Source: Methylothermaceae bacterium
GTDB lineage: Bacteria > Pseudomonadota > Gammaproteobacteria > Methylococcales > Methylothermaceae
Assembly: GCA_026981855.1 (NCBI GenBank)
Contig: JALSIB010000013.1
Span: 22,980-86,979 of the forward strand
Reading direction: 5' to 3'
Length of the DNA: 64,000 nt
Below the pieces are notes generated by a model that worked only from the letters and a program-made list of their open reading frames with translations, was not told where the DNA came from and did not search any database. Shown one piece after another: positions 37,055 to 49,359 of the stretch (positions are counted from its first letter, which is position 1; each line of letters begins with the position of its first letter). Position numbers and translations under genes: made by a program.

Positions 37055-37399
37055 TCAGAAGGTGCTGCCGTTCCAGCCCCAGAACTTGCGGGGAATGTCG
37101 ATGAATTCGATGTATACCCGGTCCGGGGAAATGTCGAGTTCCTGTTGCAGGAAACCGCAGATCGACTGGGCCAAAGGCTGGGTCTGGGTTTCGGGAAGGC
37201 CGATGCTTTTCAGCTCCACATAGGCGGCAGGTTCCAGGGTGCCATCGAACATCAGCATGGCTTCCGACACCAACTGAACCATCACGTAACGTTCCGGTTT
37301 TCCCAACTCCTGGGACAGTTTTCGGGACGCCTGTGACAACAAGGACGTTTTCTTCTCCTGATCCAACTTCAGGTTGGTTTCCACTCTAAAATACGGCAT
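37055..37399 (-). CDS. MIF-family tautomerase
   Basis: This is a 114-residue homologue of macrophage migration inhibitory factor. After removal of Met, Pro would be the catalytic N-terminal residue (PYFRVETNLKL). The C-terminal family phrase ISPDRVYIEFIDIPRKFWGWNGSTF is clear, as is KPERYVMVQLV. Members are phenylpyruvate/dopachrome-type keto-enol tautomerases that form trimers. In bacteria the physiological substrate is unknown. It is a monocistronic gene between the lipoprotein and the FliL-like gene. Confidence 0.88.
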   Translation of the reverse strand: MPYFRVETNLKLDQEKKTSLLSQASRKLSQELGKPERYVMVQLVSEAMLMFDGTLEPAAYVELKSIGLPETQTQPLAQSICGFLQQELDISPDRVYIEFIDIPRKFWGWNGSTF

Positions 37400-37438
37400 T
37401 GCTGAGCTCCTCGCCTAGTCCGGAAAATCGAGACGATA

Positions 37439-37852
37439 TCACTGAACCAGAAACTCTGTAAACAGAATATCCTTCAAGCCATCACTGTCCGAATACTCAT
37501 CCAGAACCTTGCGAACATCGTGGAGGGCGGTTTCCCGCAGTTTTTCCCGCTCATTGATGTCGGCGACCTTTTCCGGCGGAAGGTCACTGAAAAGAAGGAT
37601 CAAGGTGTGGCGGACCAGGGGCAAATGCTTCTGGATCCGCTCCAGGTTGTCCTGCCCCTTGATCATCAATTGCACATTGGTGCTCAGATAATGGCGGCGG
37701 CCGGCGAGGTTGACCACCAGCTTGGGTTTCACCTCCAGATACTCGATTTTGGGAGAAGACTGTTCTTCCCCGTCTTCTCCCGCGAAAGAAACAGGCGAAA
37801 ACGCCAACGACAGGATCATCCAACTCCAAAACAACCACGATGTATGTCGCAT
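37439..37852 (-). CDS. FliL-like secreted protein without flagellar context
   Basis: The start at 37852 gives 137 residues with a signal peptide (about 1-24, ending SPVSFA). The rest is a FliL-type domain: EYLEVKPKLVVNLAGRR, YLSTNVQLMIKGQ, HLPLVRHTLILLFSDLPPEK and a C-terminal KDILFTEFLVQ. True FliL is a membrane stator-associated flagellar protein, but no flagellar gene is in the window. Immediately upstream of its start codon begins the 185-bp repeat copied from the glmS end, so its original promoter region has been rearranged. Confidence 0.75.
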   Translation of the reverse strand: MRHTSWLFWSWMILSLAFSPVSFAGEDGEEQSSPKIEYLEVKPKLVVNLAGRRHYLSTNVQLMIKGQDNLERIQKHLPLVRHTLILLFSDLPPEKVADINEREKLRETALHDVRKVLDEYSDSDGLKDILFTEFLVQ

Positions 37853-38080
<228 letters not shown>

Positions 38081-38263
38081 TCAACAGGTTGCCTTCAGCA
38101 TGGCCTGGACAATTTATATCCTGTTGCTTATTACTCAAACACCCTGATTTAACATCGCTTTATTCGTGCCTTCCGGGGAAAGGGGGTTTTCTGCGGAAGT
38201 CGAAGGACAAGCCCGCCGGCGTGAAATGGCCGTGGCGCTTGTGATTGTAGACGACACGGCCGC

Positions 38264-38590
38264 TCAGCGAAGCAGACGCCGCTCGAGTAACGACTGCATA
38301 TCCCTGCGGCCATCGAGGATGCAATGAATGAAAACGTCCTGCCTGATGACTTCATAGATGACGCGATACGGCTTGAAGTGAACCTCCCGATAGTTCGTTA
38401 CGCCGATTCGATCCAACTCTGGTGGAACATGGCCCCGCTCGGGCAGTTCGGTAAGTCGTGAGCAGAGGGACTCCAACTGGTCCAGCACGTAAGCAGCTTT
38501 CTCCACGGAATCGTGGAGAGCAACGTAGCGGTAGATGTCGATCAGATCCTGCTCTGCGTCCTCGGCAAGGCGGACGCGGTAGTGTTTCAC
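38264..38590 (-). CDS. RelE/ParE-superfamily toxin
   Basis: This is a 108-residue toxin of the RelE/ParE family: N-terminal KHYRVRLAEDAEQDLIDIYR, middle LTELPERGHVPPEL, and the core strand FKPYRVIYEVIRQDVFIHCI followed by DGRRDMQSLLERRLL. Most such proteins cleave ribosome-bound mRNA or poison gyrase; which applies here is not evident. It starts 4 bp inside the antitoxin gene (ATGA), the standard order of antitoxin then toxin. Confidence 0.88.
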   Translation of the reverse strand: MKHYRVRLAEDAEQDLIDIYRYVALHDSVEKAAYVLDQLESLCSRLTELPERGHVPPELDRIGVTNYREVHFKPYRVIYEVIRQDVFIHCILDGRRDMQSLLERRLLR

Positions 38591-38868
38591 CCGGCGGGTT
38601 CCCTGACGTGCCTGCGGACATCCGCGAAAGCCTTCTTGAGGGGCTTGGTGCGGCCTTCCTGGATGCTCTTGGCACTTTGGGCCAGCATCTTGAGCAGCGC
38701 CAGGGACTCCTGGGTTTGTTCGTAACTGGCAATATCCTGGAGCACCGCCTTGGCCTCGCCATGTTGGGTGATCACCATGGTGCGCCGCCCCTCGCTGACG
38801 TCCCGCAGTGCCTCGGCGGTATGGCTTTTCAGGTAACTGATGGGTTTGACCGATTCACTGAGTTTCAT
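38587..38868 (-). CDS. Phd/YefM-family antitoxin
   Basis: The start at 38868 gives 93 residues. The N-terminal Phd/YefM DNA-binding domain reads VKPISYLKSHTAEALRDVSE and RTMVITQHGEAKAVLQD. The C-terminal part, variable and Lys/Arg-rich, would wrap the toxin. It represses its own promoter together with the toxin. Confidence 0.88.
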   Translation of the reverse strand: MKLSESVKPISYLKSHTAEALRDVSEGRRTMVITQHGEAKAVLQDIASYEQTQESLALLKMLAQSAKSIQEGRTKPLKKAFADVRRHVREPAG

Positions 38869-38903
38869 GATGTGTGTCGCTTGTGCAGTTTCATTACGTA
38901 CCA

Positions 38904-38933
38904 AATATAGTCCATATTCGGGTCCAGTGTAAA
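38904..38933 (-). promoter_or_regulatory. Promoter of the toxin-antitoxin pair
   Basis: On the minus strand TTTACA (38933-38928) and TATATT (38909-38904) are separated by 18 bases (or CTATAT by 17). They lie about 36 bases upstream of the antitoxin start. Confidence 0.55.
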
Positions 38934-39071
38934 GGTGTCGACAAACCGTCCGGATTGTTCTGGTACAGCCCGGGATTCATTTGACGTGGAACGGCGAGAA
39001 CCACGGCGCTTGAGCCCGTCTGCGTTTCCACGAGTCATGATCAAAAGTGGTGTATGAGGGTGGGTTGATAG

Positions 39072-39185
39072 AGGCGGCGTATCCGTGGATTCGCCCATCT
39101 TGACAAGGTCATCGAAGGCGTGAAATTCAAAGATGGAATCGAGATGAACGAGAATACCGAGGAGAACAGGAATGCCGCATCATAA
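39072..39185 (+). pseudogene. C-terminal tail of an IS256-type transposase (remnant)
   Basis: Plus-strand codons 39072-39185 read RRRIRGFAHLDKVIEGVKF, then KDGIEMNENTEENRNAAS and stop. This resembles the C-terminal end of IS256-family (mutator-type) transposases, as recalled rather than searched. A stop codon stands just upstream and no other transposase sequence is visible. The bases after the stop (ACACCAGAATTGACTATAAC, about 39197-39216) look like an IS right-end repeat. Confidence 0.5.
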
Positions 39186-39210
39186 GACAATTCTGATACA
39201 CCAGAATTGA

Positions 39211-39307
39211 CTATAACTCTGCGCTCCACTGGATTTCGTTGCACTGCAAATCATGGAGAAAGCGGAGCTGGGTTTCGTTTTCCACTCCTTCGGCGGTGAC
39301 CGACAGG
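39211..39307 (-). pseudogene. EAL-domain gene fragment
   Basis: On the minus strand the frame reads LSVTAEGVENETQLRFLHDL, then QCNEIQWSAEL and stop. This corresponds to the late conserved block of EAL cyclic di-GMP phosphodiesterases (VAEGVET...QLxFLxxLGCDxIQG). It begins abruptly at the right repeat (39308), so only about 30 codons remain. No parent gene is present in the window. Confidence 0.75.
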
Positions 39308-39492
39308 CAGTGACTCCTCACGACCGTAAACTTCACGCTTTCCATGAAGAAAGTATAGCCCCAAGTCTCATCCATTGAGATCCCGTGCTCACTCCACCGT
39401 CACGGACTTGGCCAGATTGCGCGGCTGATCCACGTCGGTGCCCTTGATCACCGCCACATGATAGGCAAGCAATTGCAGCGGGATGGTGAATA
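39308..39492. repeat. 185-bp direct repeat, right copy
   Basis: This is the right copy of the repeat at 37853-38037, containing the genuine end of glmS. The offset is constant (1455 bp), with no gaps and four mismatches. Confidence 0.95.
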
Positions 39493-41218
39493 TCACCGGA
39501 GACATCTCATTCTCGCTCGGGGTCACGGTCAGCACATGGGTGGTGTCGTCAGGCGTGACATCCAGGGTCTCGTCGGCGAACACGATCAGTTCCCCTCCCC
39601 GGGCCTTGACCTCCTGCAGATTGGATTTCAGTTTTTCCAGCAGGGAATTGTTCGGCGCCACGGTAATGACCGGCATTTCCGCATCCACCAGCGCCAGGGG
39701 ACCATGCTTGAGTTCCCCTGCAGGATAGGCTTCGGCATGGATATAGGAGATCTCCTTGAGCTTCAACGCCCCTTCCATGGCGATGGGATAATGGCTCCCG
39801 CGCCCCAGGAACAACGCATGCTGCTTGTCGGCGAAACGCTCCGAAAAAGCCTTGATGTGGTCGTTCAATTCGAGCACGTCCTCGACTCTGGCCGGCAGCG
39901 AGAACAGCTGGGAAGCGATACGCTTTTCGGTCACCCTGTCCAGCCCGTGGCGCCTGCCCAAGGCGATCGTGAGCATCATCAAGGCCACCAGCTGGGTGGT
40001 GAAGGCCTTGGTGGAGGCCACGCCGATCTCCGGTCCCGCCCGGGTCAACAGCACCAGATCCGATTCGCGAACCAAGGAACTCTCCTGGACGTTGCAAATG
40101 GACAGGGAATGAGAAGCACCGAGCCGCTTGGCTTCCTGCAGGGCAGCCAGGGTATCGGCGGTCTCTCCCGACTGGGAGATGGTGACCACCAGGGTGTCGG
40201 GCAGCAAGACCGGATTCCGGTAACGATATTCGCTCGCGACCTCGACGTTGCAGGGGATCCCCGCCAGGGACTCCAACCAATAGCGGGCCACCAACCCGGC
40301 ATGATAACTGGTGCCGCAGGCGAGAATCTGAACCGCCCTGACCTGGTCGAAGACTTCCGCCGCCCGGGTTCCGAAGGCATTTTCCAGCAGCTTGAGGCCG
40401 TTGAAACGCCCTTCCAGGGTTTCGGCGATGGCGCGCGGCTGCTCGAAGATTTCCTTGAGCATGTAATGACGATATTCGCCCCGCTCGACCGCATCCAGAT
40501 GAACCTCGCTTTCCTTGACCGGCCTTTCGACCTCGTTACCCTGTTCATCGAATATTTTCACCCCTTTGGGGGTCAGCTCAGCGATATCGCCTTCTTCGAG
40601 GAAGATGAATCGCTGAGTGACGGGCAACAATGCGGCTATGTCGGAAGCGATGAAGAACTCGCCGATTCCCAAACCTATCACCAACGGGCTTCCCCGGCGG
40701 CAGGCCACCAGCGTGTCTGGCTGGGAGGCGCAGATCACCCCGAGCGCATAGGCGCCATCGAGCTGTTTCGTCGCTTGTCGCACCGCCTCCAGGAGAGAGC
40801 CGGTGGCCTGCAACTGATCGTATATCGCGTGCACCACCACTTCGGTGTCGGTCTCGGAGGTAAAATCGTGGCCCAGGGCAGCCTGCTGGCTGCGCAGGGA
40901 TTCGTGATTCTCGATGATGCCATTGTGGACCAGTGCCACCTCCCCCTTGCAGATGTGGGGGTGGGCGTTTTTTTCACTGGGAACACCATGAGTGGCCCAA
41001 CGGGTGTGGGCGATTCCCACCTGTCCTTCGATAGGATCCAGCTCCAGGGCTTCTTCAAGTTCCGCCACCTTCCCCTGCTTGCGGCGGCGGCGGATTTCCC
41101 CCTGTTGCAGCACCGCGACACCCGCCGAGTCATAACCCCGGTACTCCAATCTCCGTAACCCTTCCAAAAGAATCGGAACGACGTTTCTTTGCGCCACTGC
41201 CCCAACGATACCGCACAT
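39389..41218 (-). CDS. glmS: Glutamine-fructose-6-phosphate aminotransferase
   Basis: GlmS makes glucosamine-6-phosphate, the first step of amino-sugar and peptidoglycan precursor synthesis. The 609 residues match the usual length. The N-terminal glutaminase has the catalytic Cys2 ([12 protein letters not shown]) and the family phrase [12 protein letters not shown]. Two SIS sugar-binding domains follow (for example [15 protein letters not shown] and [20 protein letters not shown]), and the end is [12 protein letters not shown]. It is 15 bp after glmU. Its last 34 codons are duplicated at 37934-38037. Confidence 0.97.
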   Translation of the reverse strand: MCGIVGAVAQRNVVPILLEGLRRLEYRGYDSAGVAVLQQGEIRRRRKQGKVAELEEALELDPIEGQVGIAHTRWATHGVPSEKNAHPHICKGEVALVHNGIIENHESLRSQQAALGHDFTSETDTEVVVHAIYDQLQATGSLLEAVRQATKQLDGAYALGVICASQPDTLVACRRGSPLVIGLGIGEFFIASDIAALLPVTQRFIFLEEGDIAELTPKGVKIFDEQGNEVERPVKESEVHLDAVERGEYRHYMLKEIFEQPRAIAETLEGRFNGLKLLENAFGTRAAEVFDQVRAVQILACGTSYHAGLVARYWLESLAGIPCNVEVASEYRYRNPVLLPDTLVVTISQSGETADTLAALQEAKRLGASHSLSICNVQESSLVRESDLVLLTRAGPEIGVASTKAFTTQLVALMMLTIALGRRHGLDRVTEKRIASQLFSLPARVEDVLELNDHIKAFSERFADKQHALFLGRGSHYPIAMEGALKLKEISYIHAEAYPAGELKHGPLALVDAEMPVITVAPNNSLLEKLKSNLQEVKARGGELIVFADETLDVTPDDTTHVLTVTPSENEMSPVIFTIPLQLLAYHVAVIKGTDVDQPRNLAKSVTVE

Positions 41219-41233
41219 AACGATTTGCCTCGC

Positions 41234-42592
41234 TCAAGTTTTCTTCTGTGGACGTTGCCAATGTTCGATGGTCACCTGCCGGCCCCGGCTGAGGGTCAAT
41301 TTCCCAGACGGGGCGTCCCGGGTGATGGTGGAACCGGCCCCTATGGTCGCGTCCCTGCCGATTTTCACCGGTGCCACCAGTTGGGTATCGGAACCGATGA
41401 AAGCGCCATCTTCGATGACGGTCCTGAATTTGTTCACCCCATCGTAGTTGCAAGTGATGGTTCCGGCGCCAACGTTCACGCCGGAACCGATATCGCTGTC
41501 ACCGATATAACTCAGGTGGTTGATCTTCGAACCCTTTCCGACCAGCGATTTTTTGATCTCCACGAAATTGCCGATGTGAACCTGCTCATCCAATTCGGTC
41601 TGGGGACGCAAACGGGCGAAAGGACCGATCCGGCAACCTGCGCCGACACGGACATTGTCAAGGACGCTGTGGGCCAGAATCTCCACGTCATCTGCGATAT
41701 CCGCATCTTTGATGACCACTCCCGGACCGATTTTCACCCGGTCCCCCAAGCGGATATTCCCCTCCAGGATCACATTGACATCGATCTCCACATCCCGGCC
41801 GATCGACTCGATTTCTCCCCGCAGATCGAAGCGGGCGGGATCGTGCAAGGTCACCCCCCTGGCCATCAAGGAATCGGCCTGCCGCCGCTGATAGACCCGT
41901 TCCAGTTCGGAAAGCTGGCGTTTGTCATTGATACCGGCGACTTCATCCGCCTCCGCACCGGTCGTGTTCACGGGAACACCTTCTTCAACGGCCATGGCGA
42001 TGATATCGGTCAGATAATACTCGCCCTGGGCATTGCGGTTGTCGAGCCGGTTCAGCCAGCGTGCGAGATGCTGGGCCGGCACGGCAAGAATGCCGGTATT
42101 GACCTCCCGGATTTTTTTCTCTTCCCCGGTCGCATCCTTTTCCTCGACGATTTTGAGCACCTTGCCCTGTGAGTCGCGAAGGATTCTTCCATATCCGCCG
42201 GGATCGTCGAGTTCGACGGTCAAAAGACCCAGCCCCTCACCACAGCTATCGAGCAATCGCTGCAAGGTCTGAGTGCGCAGCAAGGGCACGTCGCCGTAAA
42301 GAATCAGCACCATTCCCTCACCCAAATGAGGCATGGCCTGCTGGACGGCATGACCGGTACCCAATTGCCGGGATTGTTCCACCCAATTCACCTCCCAGTG
42401 GGCGAACAGGCACCTGACCCTGTCCCCTCCATGGCCATAGACGATAGTGAGGCTGAGGGGAGACAAACCCATGGCCGCTTCATAAACATGCTGCAGCAGG
42501 GGTCTGCCGCCCAAGGGATGAAGCACTTTGGGCAGATCGGAACGCATCCGGGTACCTTGGCCCGCGGCAAGGATCACAACGTTTGGATTCAT
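41234..42592 (-). CDS. glmU: Bifunctional GlcNAc-1-P uridyltransferase / GlcN-1-P acetyltransferase
   Basis: GlmU makes UDP-N-acetylglucosamine. The start at 42592 (452 residues, MNPNVVILAAGQGTRM) is preferred to the in-frame GTG at 42604. The N-terminal pyrophosphorylase has LAAGQGTRMRSDLPKVLHPL and YGDVPLL. The C-terminal left-handed beta-helix carries repeated hexapeptides and the acetyltransferase His/Asn region (KSLVGKGSKINHLSYIGDSD). With glmS it forms the amino-sugar pair that often follows atpC. Confidence 0.96.
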   Translation of the reverse strand: MNPNVVILAAGQGTRMRSDLPKVLHPLGGRPLLQHVYEAAMGLSPLSLTIVYGHGGDRVRCLFAHWEVNWVEQSRQLGTGHAVQQAMPHLGEGMVLILYGDVPLLRTQTLQRLLDSCGEGLGLLTVELDDPGGYGRILRDSQGKVLKIVEEKDATGEEKKIREVNTGILAVPAQHLARWLNRLDNRNAQGEYYLTDIIAMAVEEGVPVNTTGAEADEVAGINDKRQLSELERVYQRRQADSLMARGVTLHDPARFDLRGEIESIGRDVEIDVNVILEGNIRLGDRVKIGPGVVIKDADIADDVEILAHSVLDNVRVGAGCRIGPFARLRPQTELDEQVHIGNFVEIKKSLVGKGSKINHLSYIGDSDIGSGVNVGAGTITCNYDGVNKFRTVIEDGAFIGSDTQLVAPVKIGRDATIGAGSTITRDAPSGKLTLSRGRQVTIEHWQRPQKKT

Positions 42593-42613
42593 CTTGGACT
42601 TCACGAGGTTGTT

Positions 42614-42847
42614 ATGTACAAAAGCCTAGACGATATCGAAAAAGCTGAAAAGGATCGGATAGCGGTTTTCTTATTGTCAGGAGGGAAAACAGAGTGGCCC
42701 GAAACGCCGTGGAAGGCAATTCGGGCACTCGAACCAAAAATACAGGAGGGAATGGGCAGGTTGTCCAGAAGGTGGCAGTCACAACAAATCCGTCTATGCG
42801 CACAGCTCGGGATTCCTGGCACAACCTGCCAAAAGGCGGTTGCCTGA
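42614..42847 (+). CDS. Small orphan ORF between glmU and atpC
   Basis: A 77-codon frame starting at ATG 42614, with GAGG five bases upstream. The start reads MYKSLDDIEKAEKDRIAVFL and the end is Cys-containing (LCAQLGIPGTTCQKAVA). No family is recognised. It is antisense to the local operon direction and fills the 280-bp gap. It may be real or may be chance; the ribosome-binding site is the main support. Confidence 0.35.
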   Translation: MYKSLDDIEKAEKDRIAVFLLSGGKTEWPETPWKAIRALEPKIQEGMGRLSRRWQSQQIRLCAQLGIPGTTCQKAVA

Positions 42848-42887
42848 ATTGCAGGTCAAGTAAAACTTTACTTTTGGCCGTAAAACG

Positions 42888-43322
42888 TTATTTTTCGAAT
42901 CTTCCTTTGTTTTTCTTGACCCGTTCCAGTACCTGCAGTTGGCGTATGGCCTCGACCAGCTCTGCCTGGGCCTTGGCATAGTCGATTTTGCCCGAGCGAT
43001 CCTTGAGCGCTTCCTCCGCCCTCTTTTTGGCTTCGAGCGCCGCCGCCTCATCGATATCCTTGGCACGGAGAGCAGTATCCGCCAGGACGGTGACGATATG
43101 GGGCTGGACTTCGAGCATCCCCCCGGAGACGTAGAATGGCAGCTCTTCCGTCTCGCTTACCTTGACCCGCACTTCCCCAGGCACCAGCCGCGAAAGCAAA
43201 GGCGCATGGCGGGGAGCAATCCCGACTTCACCCAACTCCGCCGGGGCAAACACCATCTGCGCCTGTCCCGAAAAGATCTCCTCTTCCGCACTGACGATAT
43301 CCACATGAATCATCATGGCCAT
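42888..43322 (-). CDS. atpC: ATP synthase epsilon subunit
   Basis: This is the 144-residue epsilon subunit of F1, with an N-terminal beta-sandwich (MIHVDIVSAEEEIFSGQAQM, GEVGIAPRHAPLLSRLVPGE) and C-terminal helical hairpin. It is part of the central stalk and inhibits ATP hydrolysis. It is the last gene of the atp operon, 8 bp after atpD. Confidence 0.96.
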   Translation of the reverse strand: MAMMIHVDIVSAEEEIFSGQAQMVFAPAELGEVGIAPRHAPLLSRLVPGEVRVKVSETEELPFYVSGGMLEVQPHIVTVLADTALRAKDIDEAAALEAKKRAEEALKDRSGKIDYAKAQAELVEAIRQLQVLERVKKNKGRFEK

Positions 43323-43330
43323 GATCGTTC

Positions 43331-44752
<1,422 letters not shown>

Positions 44753-45619
44753 TTATTGGATGGCCGCGGCCCCGGACACGATTTCCGAGATCTCCTGGGT
44801 GATTGCAGCCTGGCGAGCCTTGTTGTACAGCAATTGCAATTCGTCGATGAACTTGCCCGCGTTATCCGAGGCGCTTTTCATCGCCACCATTCGCGCCGCC
44901 TGCTCGCAGGCCTTGTTTTCGACAACGGCCTGATACACCACCGATTCTATGTACCGCAGCATCAACTGATCCAGCACTTCCGGCGCTTCCGGCTCGTAGA
45001 TGTAATCCCAGTGGTGGGTGAGTTCTTCGACTTCCTCTTCCACCTCCACCGGCAACACTTTCTGAATCACCGGTTTCTGGGTCATCGTGTTGACGAACTC
45101 GTTGAACACCAGATGAATCTGATCCAGCTCTCCGGCGTCGTACTTGTCCAGCATCACCTTGACCACACCGATGATGTCTTCGAGATGAGGGGTATCGCCC
45201 ATCTGCGTCGCCTGGGCGGCGATGTTCGCCCCCACCCCGGAAAAGAACGATACACCCTTTTGCCCCATCACGCTCAACTCAAGCGAATGGCCCGTTTCTT
45301 CCCATTCTTTCATCCGCCTGATCAACCCGCGAAAAAGGTTGGCGTTCAAGCCGCCGCAAAGACCACGGTCGGTCGAAATCAAGAGGATTCCAATGCGCTT
45401 GCCGTCTCTCGACTCCAGGTAAGGATGCCGATATTCCGGATGGGCATGGGCCAGATGACGAATGATTTGCCGGATTCGCTGGGCATAAGGCCTGGTCGCT
45501 TGCATGCGCTCCTGGGTCTTGCGCATCTTGCTGGCAGCGACCATCTCCATCGCCTTGGTGATCTTCTGAGTATTTTTGATACTCGCGATCTGAGTGCGGA
45601 TCTCTTTGCCTACTGCCAT
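44753..45619 (-). CDS. atpG: ATP synthase gamma subunit
   Basis: This is the 288-residue central rotor shaft. The N-terminal [20 protein letters not shown] and C-terminal [20 protein letters not shown] form the antiparallel coiled coil inside the alpha/beta hexamer. The middle Rossmann-like part includes [15 protein letters not shown]. Confidence 0.97.
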   Translation of the reverse strand: MAVGKEIRTQIASIKNTQKITKAMEMVAASKMRKTQERMQATRPYAQRIRQIIRHLAHAHPEYRHPYLESRDGKRIGILLISTDRGLCGGLNANLFRGLIRRMKEWEETGHSLELSVMGQKGVSFFSGVGANIAAQATQMGDTPHLEDIIGVVKVMLDKYDAGELDQIHLVFNEFVNTMTQKPVIQKVLPVEVEEEVEELTHHWDYIYEPEAPEVLDQLMLRYIESVVYQAVVENKACEQAARMVAMKSASDNAGKFIDELQLLYNKARQAAITQEISEIVSGAAAIQ

Positions 45620-45625
45620 GATCCC

Positions 45626-47167
45626 TTACCAGGTATGGGTGGATTTGAACTTTTCGATGGCTTCGCGCAGCTTTGCGGCGATTTCATCGTTGTAGTCGCA
45701 CTTTTCGTTGATTTCTTTCAGGAAATCGCCATACTCCGCCTTCATGAAATCCTGCAGCGCCGCCTCGAAATCCTGGACTTTGTTCACCGGAATATCGTCC
45801 AGGTAACCCTCGTTGGCGGCGAACAGGGAAACGGCCTGCTCCGCGACGGACATCGGCCTGAACTGTGGTTGCTTGAGCAGCTCGGTCACCCGCTGGCCAC
45901 GCTCGATCTGCTTGCGGGTGGCTTCGTCCAGATCGGATGCGAACTGGGCGAACGCCGCCAATTCTCGGTATTGCGCCAGATCGAGGCGAATCCCGCCACC
46001 CAGTTTCTTGATGATTTTGGTCTGGGCCGCACCACCCACACGAGAGACCGAAATACCGGGATTGACCGCGGGACGGATACCGGCATTGAAGAGATCGGAC
46101 TCCAGGTAGATCTGACCATCGGTAATGGAAATCACGTTGGTCGGTACGAATGCGGAAACGTCGCCCGCCTGGGTCTCGATGATCGGCAAAGCCGTCAACG
46201 AACCGGTTCTGCCTTTGACCTTGCCACCGGTCAGCTTTTCCACTTCCTCGGCATTGATCCGGGCGGCCCGCTCCAACAAACGGGAATGGAGATAAAACAC
46301 GTCTCCGGGATAGGCTTCACGTCCCGGCGGCCGGCGTAGCAACAGTGACACCTGACGATAGGCCCAGGCCTGCTTGGTCAGGTCATCATAGATGATCAGG
46401 GCGTCCTCGCCCCGGTCGCGATAGTATTCCCCCATGGAACACCCGGCGTAGGGAGCGATGAATTGCAGCGCCGCCGATTCCGCAGCCGTTGCCGCGACCA
46501 CCGTCGTGTATTCCATCGCGCCATGCTCTTCCAGCTTGCGCACGATGTTGGCGACGGTCGATTGTTTCTGTCCGACGGCCACATAGATACATTTAACGCC
46601 GCTGCCTTTCTGGTTGATGATGGTATCGATGGCGATGGCCGTCTTCCCCGTCTGGCGGTCGCCGATGATCAACTCCCGCTGCCCCCGGCCAATGGGGATC
46701 ATGGCATCGATCGATTTGAGGCCCGTCTGCAAGGGTTGATCGACCGATTGCCGGGCGATTACGCCCGGGGCGATCTTTTCGATGGGCGAAAACGCTTCGG
46801 TTTCAATGGGGCCTTTTCCATCGATCGGCCGACCCAGGGCGTCCACGACCCGCCCCAGCATGGCTTCCCCCACAGGCACCTGAAAGATCTTGCCGGTGCA
46901 TTTGACCGAATCCCCTTCGGCCAGGTGTTCATAAGCGCCCATGACCACGGCCCCGACCGAATCGCGTTCCAGGTTCAACGCCATGCCAAAAGTGTCGCCC
47001 GGGAATTCGAGCATCTCCCCGTGCATGACGTCTTCCAAACCATGGATGCGGACGATACCATCGGTCAAAGCGACGATGGTTCCTTCGGTCCGGGCTTCCA
47101 GCCCCCCTTCGAATTCCTTGATTTTCTCTTTTATCAGATCGCTGATTTCTGCTGGATTCAACTGCAT
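45626..47167 (-). CDS. atpA: ATP synthase alpha subunit
   Basis: This is the 513-residue non-catalytic nucleotide-binding subunit. Walker A GDRQTGKT is at 169-176; the arginine-finger region is [11 protein letters not shown]. The length is standard. It lies between atpH and atpG with short gaps (15 and 6 bp). Confidence 0.98.
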   Translation of the reverse strand: MQLNPAEISDLIKEKIKEFEGGLEARTEGTIVALTDGIVRIHGLEDVMHGEMLEFPGDTFGMALNLERDSVGAVVMGAYEHLAEGDSVKCTGKIFQVPVGEAMLGRVVDALGRPIDGKGPIETEAFSPIEKIAPGVIARQSVDQPLQTGLKSIDAMIPIGRGQRELIIGDRQTGKTAIAIDTIINQKGSGVKCIYVAVGQKQSTVANIVRKLEEHGAMEYTTVVAATAAESAALQFIAPYAGCSMGEYYRDRGEDALIIYDDLTKQAWAYRQVSLLLRRPPGREAYPGDVFYLHSRLLERAARINAEEVEKLTGGKVKGRTGSLTALPIIETQAGDVSAFVPTNVISITDGQIYLESDLFNAGIRPAVNPGISVSRVGGAAQTKIIKKLGGGIRLDLAQYRELAAFAQFASDLDEATRKQIERGQRVTELLKQPQFRPMSVAEQAVSLFAANEGYLDDIPVNKVQDFEAALQDFMKAEYGDFLKEINEKCDYNDEIAAKLREAIEKFKSTHTW

Positions 47168-47182
47168 AATTCTTTTCTCACT

Positions 47183-47719
47183 CTAGCTGTAGAGTCTTTT
47201 TGCCATACGCTCTAAACGGCCCTTTATCGACCCGTCGATCACCTTGTCACCGGCGCGAATGATCACACCACCAATCAATCCACGATCTTGCAATGCCTGC
47301 AAGTGCACCTTTTTACCCAGGTTTTTCTCCAGGGCCGAGATCAACGTTTCTTTATCTTCATCGCTCAAAGGGAATGCGGTCACCACTTCCACATCGACAT
47401 ATCCCTCGTGCTCGGCGCGGTAAGATTCGAACAGATCCCTGATCTGAGGCAATAATCCGATGCGACCATTGTGCACCAGCAACCTGACGAAATTTTCTCC
47501 TTCCTTGTCCAGGTAGCCCTTACCGACCTCCAACAGCACCCGGAGAAAATCCTCTTTGGGTACATTGGGATTCTGCGCCATCCATGCCAGCTCTTTATCA
47601 CTCATGGCAACAGCAAGGAACTCCAACATCTGCGACCATTTTTGCAATGCGCCCTTCTCCAGCGCGAGCTTGAATACCGCCTCTGCATAGGGCCTTGCCA
47701 ATGTCGTCAATTCACTCAT
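47183..47719 (-). CDS. atpH: ATP synthase delta subunit
   Basis: This is the 178-residue delta (OSCP-like) subunit of the peripheral stalk: N-terminal [20 protein letters not shown] and C-terminal [20 protein letters not shown] with the membrane-facing RLERMAKRL. It overlaps the end of atpF by 4 bp (ATGA). Confidence 0.96.
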   Translation of the reverse strand: MSELTTLARPYAEAVFKLALEKGALQKWSQMLEFLAVAMSDKELAWMAQNPNVPKEDFLRVLLEVGKGYLDKEGENFVRLLVHNGRIGLLPQIRDLFESYRAEHEGYVDVEVVTAFPLSDEDKETLISALEKNLGKKVHLQALQDRGLIGGVIIRAGDKVIDGSIKGRLERMAKRLYS

Positions 47720-48198
47720 GGCGCTCGTTCCAGTTGTTTACTCACCCCCTCGAGGATCGCCCGGTGTTTCGACTCGTCGACTTCCTCCTGAAGAATCTGC
47801 GAAGCCGCGGTCACCACCAACTGCGCCACTTGCTCCCGCAAACCCTCTTTGGCCCTTTGAACTTCCTGTTCTATCTCTGCCTTGGCCACCGAAATCAGGC
47901 GTTCACCTTCCTGGCGGGCGGCTTCCTTGGCCTCCTCGACGATCTCGTTGGCACGCTTCTGAGCCCCGTTGATGAGTTCACTGGCTTGTTCCTTGGCTTC
48001 ATGGATGACCTGCTTGGCCCTCTGTTCAGCCAACTCCATCTCATGCTTGCCGCGTTCAGCGGCAGCCAGACCCTCGGCAATTTTCTTCTTGCGCTCTTCC
48101 AGCGCTTCCATCAGGGGCGGCCATACATACTTCATGGTGAACCACACCAGAAGTGCGAATGTGATCATTTGCCCCAGGAGGGTAATGTTAATACTCAC
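47716..48198 (-). CDS. atpF: ATP synthase b subunit
   Basis: This is the 160-residue Fo b subunit. One N-terminal helix ([25 protein letters not shown]) anchors it, and a long charged coiled coil forms the peripheral stalk. It is followed by atpH. Confidence 0.96.
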   Translation of the reverse strand: MSINITLLGQMITFALLVWFTMKYVWPPLMEALEERKKKIAEGLAAAERGKHEMELAEQRAKQVIHEAKEQASELINGAQKRANEIVEEAKEAARQEGERLISVAKAEIEQEVQRAKEGLREQVAQLVVTAASQILQEEVDESKHRAILEGVSKQLERAP

Positions 48199-48272
48199 AA
48201 ACCCTTGCCTCGTTCATTCGTTTAAAATCGTGTATCCCAATCACTCCACATCGCGGGTGGAATGATCCCGTC

Positions 48273-49359
<1,087 letters not shown>

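Noticed and set aside
38149..38355. Minus-strand 68-codon frame after the toxin gene
   Set aside because: It overlaps the toxin end, has no ribosome-binding site and resembles nothing. Another frame here (RVVYNHKRHGHFTPAGLSF) looks slightly protein-like but is too short to name.
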